Assembly: GCA_023398615.1 (NCBI GenBank)
Contig: JAEWSD010000063.1
Location: 1-18,284 of the forward strand
DNA length: 18,284 nucleotides
DNA from: Bacillota bacterium
Lineage (GTDB): Bacteria > Bacillota > Clostridia > Lachnospirales > Lachnospiraceae
Reading direction: 5' to 3'
Shown here: positions 14,680 to 18,284 of the stretch, piece after piece
How the letters are laid out: each line of letters begins with the position of its first letter
How positions within the stretch are numbered: the stretch's first letter is position 1
Translations under genes and position numbers: made by a program
Notes under the pieces: model-generated
What the model was told of the DNA's origin: nothing
Database searches by the model: none
What the model saw: the letters and a program-made list of their open reading frames with translations, nothing else

Positions 14680-16215
14680 ATGAGCTTATTGGATATTACG
14701 GGATTATCACATTCCTTTGGCGATAACCTGCTTTTCAGGGACGCGGAATTATCACTGAATAAAGGAGAGCATATCGGCATTGTCGGCCAGAACGGAGCCG
14801 GGAAAAGCACTCTGATCAAAATCTGTACCGAACAAATCGTTCCCGATACGGGCCGGGTAGTGCGGCAGCCTAAAGCTACCCTTGGTTATCTGGATCAGTA
14901 TGCGCAAATAGCTAAAGGTATTACGATGAAGGCCTTTTTGAAATCGGCATTTCTGGAGCTATATACAATTGAGGAAAAAATGAACGCACTTTATGATCAG
15001 GCTGCCAATGGAGAAACAGGTGTTTTGGAACCTGCCGCAAAGTATCAGGAAGAACTGGAATTGCACGACTTTTATATGATTGACACCTGCATCGAGCAGA
15101 TTGCAACCGGCTTAGGACTGCATGCAATTGGTTTGGAGTGTCCTGTCGGACAAATGAGCGGCGGTCAGCGTGCGAAGGTAATTCTGGCGAAGCTGCTGTT
15201 GGAAAAGCCCGATGTTTTACTGCTTGACGAGCCAACTAATTTTCTGGATAAGGAACATGTCGCATGGCTTGCCGACTATCTCTCCAGCCTCGATAATGCT
15301 TTTATGACAGTTTCTCATGATTATGACTTTTTAGAAAAAATTGCAACCCGAATTTGCGATATAGATAACAAAAAAATTACGAAATACTATGGCACATACT
15401 CGGAATTTCTGAAAAAGAAGACTCTTTTACGGGAAGACTATATTCGGCAGTATTCGGCACAGCAAAAGGAAATCAGAAAAACCGAAGAATTTATCAGCAA
15501 AAATATTGCAGGACGAAAAGCAAAAATGGCAAGAGGCAGGCAAAAGCAGCTTGACCATATGGATAAAATGGAGGCGTTGGAGCAAAAAGAAATTAAGCCG
15601 TTCTTTCATTTTGCGGGGCTGCCTTTGACAGCAGCAGAACATTTAACTGTGAAACATTTGTCTGTGGGGTATTACTATCCAATTCTTTCTGACCTTAGTT
15701 TTTCCATTAAGGGCGGACAAAAAGTTGTTATCACCGGCTTCAACGGAATTGGGAAATCTACGCTGCTTAAAACATTGACAAAGCAAATTCCGGCCTTGCA
15801 GGGAAATTATTCCTTTTCCGAGCAGGTATCATTTGGATATTTTGAGCAGGATCTGGTTTGGGAGAATGAGACGCGAACACCGATTCAAATTGTTTCCGAT
15901 GCTTATTCCAATCTCGTGATAAAAGAGGTTCGGCAACACCTTGCCCGCTGCGGCGTCTCAAGCAAGCACGCATTACAGGCAATAGGAACACTAAGCGGCG
16001 GTGAACAGGCAAAAGTCAAAATGTGTCTGCTGACCATTAAGCCGTACAATTTTCTTATTATGGATGAGCCGACAAACCACCTGGATATGCAAGCAAAGGA
16101 AGCTCTAAAAAGTGCCTTGTCGGAATTCCCGGGCACGGTGTTGCTGGTTTCCCATGAGGAAGCTTTTTATCGGGAATTTGTACAGCGGATTATAAACATC
16201 GAAAAGGAGTTATAA
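14680..16215 (+). CDS. ABC-F family ATPase (ribosome-associated, possible antibiotic resistance)
   Basis: A 511-aa soluble protein with two ATPase domains and no membrane segment, the hallmark of ABC-F translation factors, which bind the ribosomal E site and either tune translation or displace antibiotics. Domain 1 has Walker A GQNGAGKST (36-44), MSGGQ from 159 and DEPTNFLD (from 183). Domain 2 has GFNGIGKST (353-361), LSGGE from 438 and DEPTNHLD (from 462). The linker (about 245-300; FISKNIAGRKAKMARGRQKQ) is helical and basic, the P-site tRNA interaction motif. The start is the ATG at 14680 (AAAGGA at 14663-14668, 11 nt away); the in-frame ATG at 14668 overlaps that site. It resembles the YbiT/YkpA and YdiF-like groups; whether it gives resistance cannot be told from sequence. 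Confidence 0.92.
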   Translation: MSLLDITGLSHSFGDNLLFRDAELSLNKGEHIGIVGQNGAGKSTLIKICTEQIVPDTGRVVRQPKATLGYLDQYAQIAKGITMKAFLKSAFLELYTIEEKMNALYDQAANGETGVLEPAAKYQEELELHDFYMIDTCIEQIATGLGLHAIGLECPVGQMSGGQRAKVILAKLLLEKPDVLLLDEPTNFLDKEHVAWLADYLSSLDNAFMTVSHDYDFLEKIATRICDIDNKKITKYYGTYSEFLKKKTLLREDYIRQYSAQQKEIRKTEEFISKNIAGRKAKMARGRQKQLDHMDKMEALEQKEIKPFFHFAGLPLTAAEHLTVKHLSVGYYYPILSDLSFSIKGGQKVVITGFNGIGKSTLLKTLTKQIPALQGNYSFSEQVSFGYFEQDLVWENETRTPIQIVSDAYSNLVIKEVRQHLARCGVSSKHALQAIGTLSGGEQAKVKMCLLTIKPYNFLIMDEPTNHLDMQAKEALKSALSEFPGTVLLVSHEEAFYREFVQRIINIEKEL

Positions 16216-16238
16216 AGTAAAGATGATTCCAAATATTA

Positions 16239-16313
16239 CTATGCCATTTTCATTGCGGAGATTAGCTTTGATTTTTCTGCCATGACATCCAAGTTTACCT
16301 TATATCGCAGCAT
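16239..16313 (-). other. 24-codon ORF behind the nitroreductase gene, possible HTH-gene remnant
   Basis: An ATG (16313-16311) directly follows the nitroreductase stop (TAAATG on the minus strand) and opens 24 codons. The product MLRYKVNLDVMAEKSKLI... resembles, from memory, the N-terminal start of small Cro/C1-type DNA-binding proteins, which often begin with a Y-K-x-N-x-D-V pattern. It stops soon afterwards, so it may be a decayed gene start. There is no ribosome binding site of its own beyond coupling. The evidence is weak. Confidence 0.25.
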
Positions 16314-17033
16314 TTAGTAGCTCAAACCAATGCCATAGATATACCCTTCTTTATCAATTGCGTCAGGCCTCATAATAGCGGTCGGTGAGAAACCTTCTTG
16401 CTGCAAGACGAGAACCGCATGACAGACAGCGATACCAATATCGAACCAATGTAAGCCTTTCAACAGGGTATTGTCGATAAGGCTACCTTTCCTGCAATAG
16501 AAATCGATGCACCCTTCTTTGCATGTAAGATACCAAGGCTGTCTGTTTCTCGCACTTGGCGCCACCCGCACAGCTTCAACCAGGGGAAGCTCAGGCTTGT
16601 TTGATATTTCCTCCGGTTGCTTGCGGTCAAATTGGCTAATGCTCCTGCGAACGGGGCTTTCCTTAGCCATTCCAAATACAAGGCAAATTCCATATGGAAA
16701 CCCTTGATGTTGCTTCTTTGTTGCTCTAACCGTGGCGTTCCATAGAGCACCCATCCCATTCGTTTGCAGAAACAAGTCCATTTGCTGCAGCATGAATGCC
16801 ATATTGATGAAGGAAGCCGCCTCATTATTCGCATAAGCCGCTATTTTCATCGTGTTTCCCTTATGGGGCTGGATTTCAAATGCTGCCTGTTCCGATGATA
16901 AAAGGGGAACAACCTCCGGTATGAAAGCCCGGATCCTGTCGAGTTTATCGTTAGAGATGGGGCTATCACTATAGTGTCGTGTGGATTGTCGGTTAAAAAT
17001 AGCAGGATATATCGTGCGATTCAAATCTTTCAT
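16314..17033 (-). CDS. Nitroreductase-family protein (FMN-binding type)
   Basis: A 239-aa cytoplasmic protein. Near the N-terminus it has R-x-S-x-R-x-Y (RQSTRHY, 15-21), the FMN-phosphate contact of nitroreductases, and near 158-167 the family motif APSARNRQPW. The C-terminal third (WFDIGIAVCHAVL) fits the helical dimer region. Members reduce nitro groups, quinones or flavins with NAD(P)H; the natural substrate is rarely known. Length is close to the shorter clostridial 'putative TM nitroreductase' group. AAGGAGGG (17050-17043) lies about 9 nt before the ATG. It follows the peptidase gene by 52 nt on the same strand and could be co-transcribed with it. It is convergent with the ABC-F gene, 98 bp away. 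Confidence 0.85.
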   Translation of the reverse strand: MKDLNRTIYPAIFNRQSTRHYSDSPISNDKLDRIRAFIPEVVPLLSSEQAAFEIQPHKGNTMKIAAYANNEAASFINMAFMLQQMDLFLQTNGMGALWNATVRATKKQHQGFPYGICLVFGMAKESPVRRSISQFDRKQPEEISNKPELPLVEAVRVAPSARNRQPWYLTCKEGCIDFYCRKGSLIDNTLLKGLHWFDIGIAVCHAVLVLQQEGFSPTAIMRPDAIDKEGYIYGIGLSY

Positions 17034-17085
17034 TAGTCAGTACCCTCCTTCACATTGTAACTCTCATTTTCACCCTCGTATTCGC

Positions 17086-17907
17086 CTACTCAGATAGATC
17101 AGAAATAAACCTTATCCTATCTTTATCTGTGGGAATACCGTTGTTTACTACTTGCCACTCACCATTCCGGAGGACTTCATATTGTTCAAAAGCACAAGGC
17201 AATCCGTTTGCAGTAGCTATGTCACTGCTATCCATAAGCTGAAAATGCAAATGTGGTGCAAAGGAATTACCGGAATGGCCCACTCTGCCAATCACTTCAC
17301 CTTTTTTTACACTCTGACCAACCGTAACCTGAATAGAACCTGTTTTAAGATGAACCAGCGCAGCATATACCTTGTCGCCACATTCCATAATGATGTAGTT
17401 GCCGGCAACTGATTGTATGTCGTCTTTTCTCGGGTCGAAATAATGTGCATTTTTATTAGCGTTAGCAATATCTGAAAGCAAATTCGTTCGTTTTCGTTCT
17501 TTATAACCATCTTTTGCTTGGACAACGATTCCGTCGCAGGGTGCATATACTACCTGACCCCAACAATAATATTGATTTAGAGGAACCCCCAAGAGAAGAT
17601 ATTGCGGCAAGCTAACACGATAGGCGGGCCAGCCTTTTCTTTCCCAATCCACTTGTATAAAGTCATAAGCATATCTTGTTCCTAATTGGTTTGTGCCATG
17701 ACTCGGAATTTTTGTCCCTGGAGTGTTAGGAGAGAGCCATTCTCCCCTCAAGGGAAACTCTACAATTATCGGCTCACGCTCATCAGTCATCTTATACCTC
17801 TCATCCGTCCATTCTTTACCTGCATTATTAATAGTGACTAGTACTACCAGGGCAAATCCCAGTACGATTCTGATACGTGCAGACATGTGCTTTTTCCGAT
17901 TCCACAT
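17086..17907 (-). CDS. Membrane-anchored M23 (LytM-type) peptidase
   Basis: A 273-aa protein with a basic N-terminus and a membrane anchor or signal (about 11-26, RIRIVLGFALVVLVTI), so the rest is outside the cell. The C-terminal half shows the M23 core: HLKTGSIQVTVGQSVKKGEVIGRVGHSGNS and then PHLHF with the zinc-binding H-x-H at 219-221. These enzymes cut peptidoglycan cross-links or glycine-rich peptides. The first zinc-ligand motif is unusual: Asp82 (RYAYDF) is present but Arg, not His, lies four residues before it; His70 may substitute. The start is the ATG at 17907, because GGAGGTG lies about 10 nt ahead; the ATG at 17925 overlaps that very site. The gene begins 23 nt after a TetR-type gene. 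Confidence 0.85.
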   Translation of the reverse strand: MWNRKKHMSARIRIVLGFALVVLVTINNAGKEWTDERYKMTDEREPIIVEFPLRGEWLSPNTPGTKIPSHGTNQLGTRYAYDFIQVDWERKGWPAYRVSLPQYLLLGVPLNQYYCWGQVVYAPCDGIVVQAKDGYKERKRTNLLSDIANANKNAHYFDPRKDDIQSVAGNYIIMECGDKVYAALVHLKTGSIQVTVGQSVKKGEVIGRVGHSGNSFAPHLHFQLMDSSDIATANGLPCAFEQYEVLRNGEWQVVNNGIPTDKDRIRFISDLSE

Positions 17908-17930
17908 TATAACTCGCACCTCCAAAGCCC

Positions 17931-18284
17931 TTATTCAATACTTGACGTATAGAAAATTTTTCTAAGTTCATCAAAGTATTCGTCAAGTATTGCAATGATA
18001 TGTTCATAATCCAGGTTTGAAGTCTGCGAATTTCTAACATCGTCCAATATTCGATTAGTAAAACCTATACTAGACCAAAAAATAAACTGTTTACATTTTT
18101 CAATATTTAAACCGGCTCTAAACTTAGAAACATCAATCATATTAAATATTTGATGGTCGCATGATGATTGCCTTTTGCCGGCTCTATTCTCAAGTGCTTT
18201 GTTGATTTCATCAGTGTTTGTCACATTAGAAAGTTTGTTAAACTCAAAAATCCACGGATACTGTTTTAGTAATTCAATTTGAAG
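17931..18284 (-). CDS. TetR-family regulator, C-terminal part (cut by window edge)
   Basis: The frame is open from the window edge to a stop at 17931, giving the last 117 residues of a gene whose start lies to the right. An internal GTG at 18224 is therefore not the true start. The segment FNMIDVSKFRAGLNIEKCKQFIFWSSIGFTNRILD, followed by DYEHIIAILDEYFDELRKIFY, resembles the helical ligand-binding C-terminus of clostridial TetR regulators (pattern D-x-S-x-F-x-x-x-x-x-x-x-K, then W-x-x-x-G-F-x-N). The DNA-binding domain is outside the window, so the assignment rests on memory of this pattern. It lies 23 nt ahead of the M23 peptidase gene and may regulate it and the nitroreductase gene. Base composition is more AT-rich here than in the ABC genes. 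Confidence 0.65.
   Translation of the reverse strand, partial: LQIELLKQYPWIFEFNKLSNVTNTDEINKALENRAGKRQSSCDHQIFNMIDVSKFRAGLNIEKCKQFIFWSSIGFTNRILDDVRNSQTSNLDYEHIIAILDEYFDELRKIFYTSSIE

Noticed and set aside
17908..17925. Start of the M23 peptidase at the ATG at 17925
   Set aside because: This ATG is part of the GGAGGTG ribosome binding site of the ATG at 17907.
1..18284. CRISPR array, insertion sequence, tRNA or attachment site
   Set aside because: No regularly spaced direct repeats, transposase-like reading frame, tRNA fold or flanking terminal repeats were found by eye on either strand.

Overview
The window looks like a chromosomal segment of a low-to-moderate GC Gram-positive bacterium, most likely a Clostridia member (Lachnospiraceae-like). 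The reasons are strong GGAGG-type ribosome binding sites, occasional TTG/GTG starts, TTGACA/TATAAT promoters with 17-bp spacers, short translationally coupled operons, and a lipoprotein-anchored binding protein in place of a periplasmic one. This assignment is inference; there is no rRNA or other marker gene.

Left part (1-1909): a strong promoter (10-38) transcribes a roughly 240-nt leader that folds by eye into four hairpin domains. The leader ends in a terminator-like stem just before the ribosome binding site of an unrecognised 512-aa gene (301-1839, TTG start). The protein has an Asn/Gly-rich, beta-solenoid-like tract and a helical, hydrophobic C-terminus. Its layout recalls proteins of bacterial conflict (defence) systems, but no catalytic motif is visible. 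Two further hairpins without a T-tract follow the gene. This RNA-plus-protein unit is the least explained part of the window and the best candidate for something undescribed.

Middle part (1916-11640): an AraC-family regulator with its own promoter is followed by seven co-oriented genes with tiny gaps or overlaps. These are two Nik/Dpp/Opp-type permeases, two short Nik-type ATPases, a family 5 solute-binding lipoprotein, and two half-size ABC proteins of exporter fold resembling the YbtP/YbtQ and IrtA/IrtB group. The likely job is uptake of a chelated metal (a metallophore complex or a small peptide-like chelate) under AraC control. No biosynthesis gene is present, so the ligand may come from another organism or be made elsewhere in the genome. 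A terminator (3063-3093) and a palindrome lie between araC and the transporter genes.

Minus-strand block (11668-14161): tetR, ABC ATPase and FtsX-type permease form a compact operon with a promoter and a palindromic candidate operator. This suggests a drug- or peptide-responsive LolD/MacB-like exporter.

Right part (14162-18284): a gene-poor stretch holds a plus-strand promoter, a 40-codon ORF with a good ribosome binding site, and two intrinsic terminators whose arms can pair with each other. It leads into an ABC-F ATPase gene, an arrangement that would suit transcription attenuation of an antibiotic-resistance type ABC-F. On the minus strand, running in from the right edge, are the C-terminal part of a TetR regulator, a membrane-anchored M23-type peptidase and a nitroreductase-family protein. 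A 24-codon ORF overlapping the last stop region may be a remnant.

No tRNA, rRNA, insertion sequence, transposase, phage gene or CRISPR array was seen.
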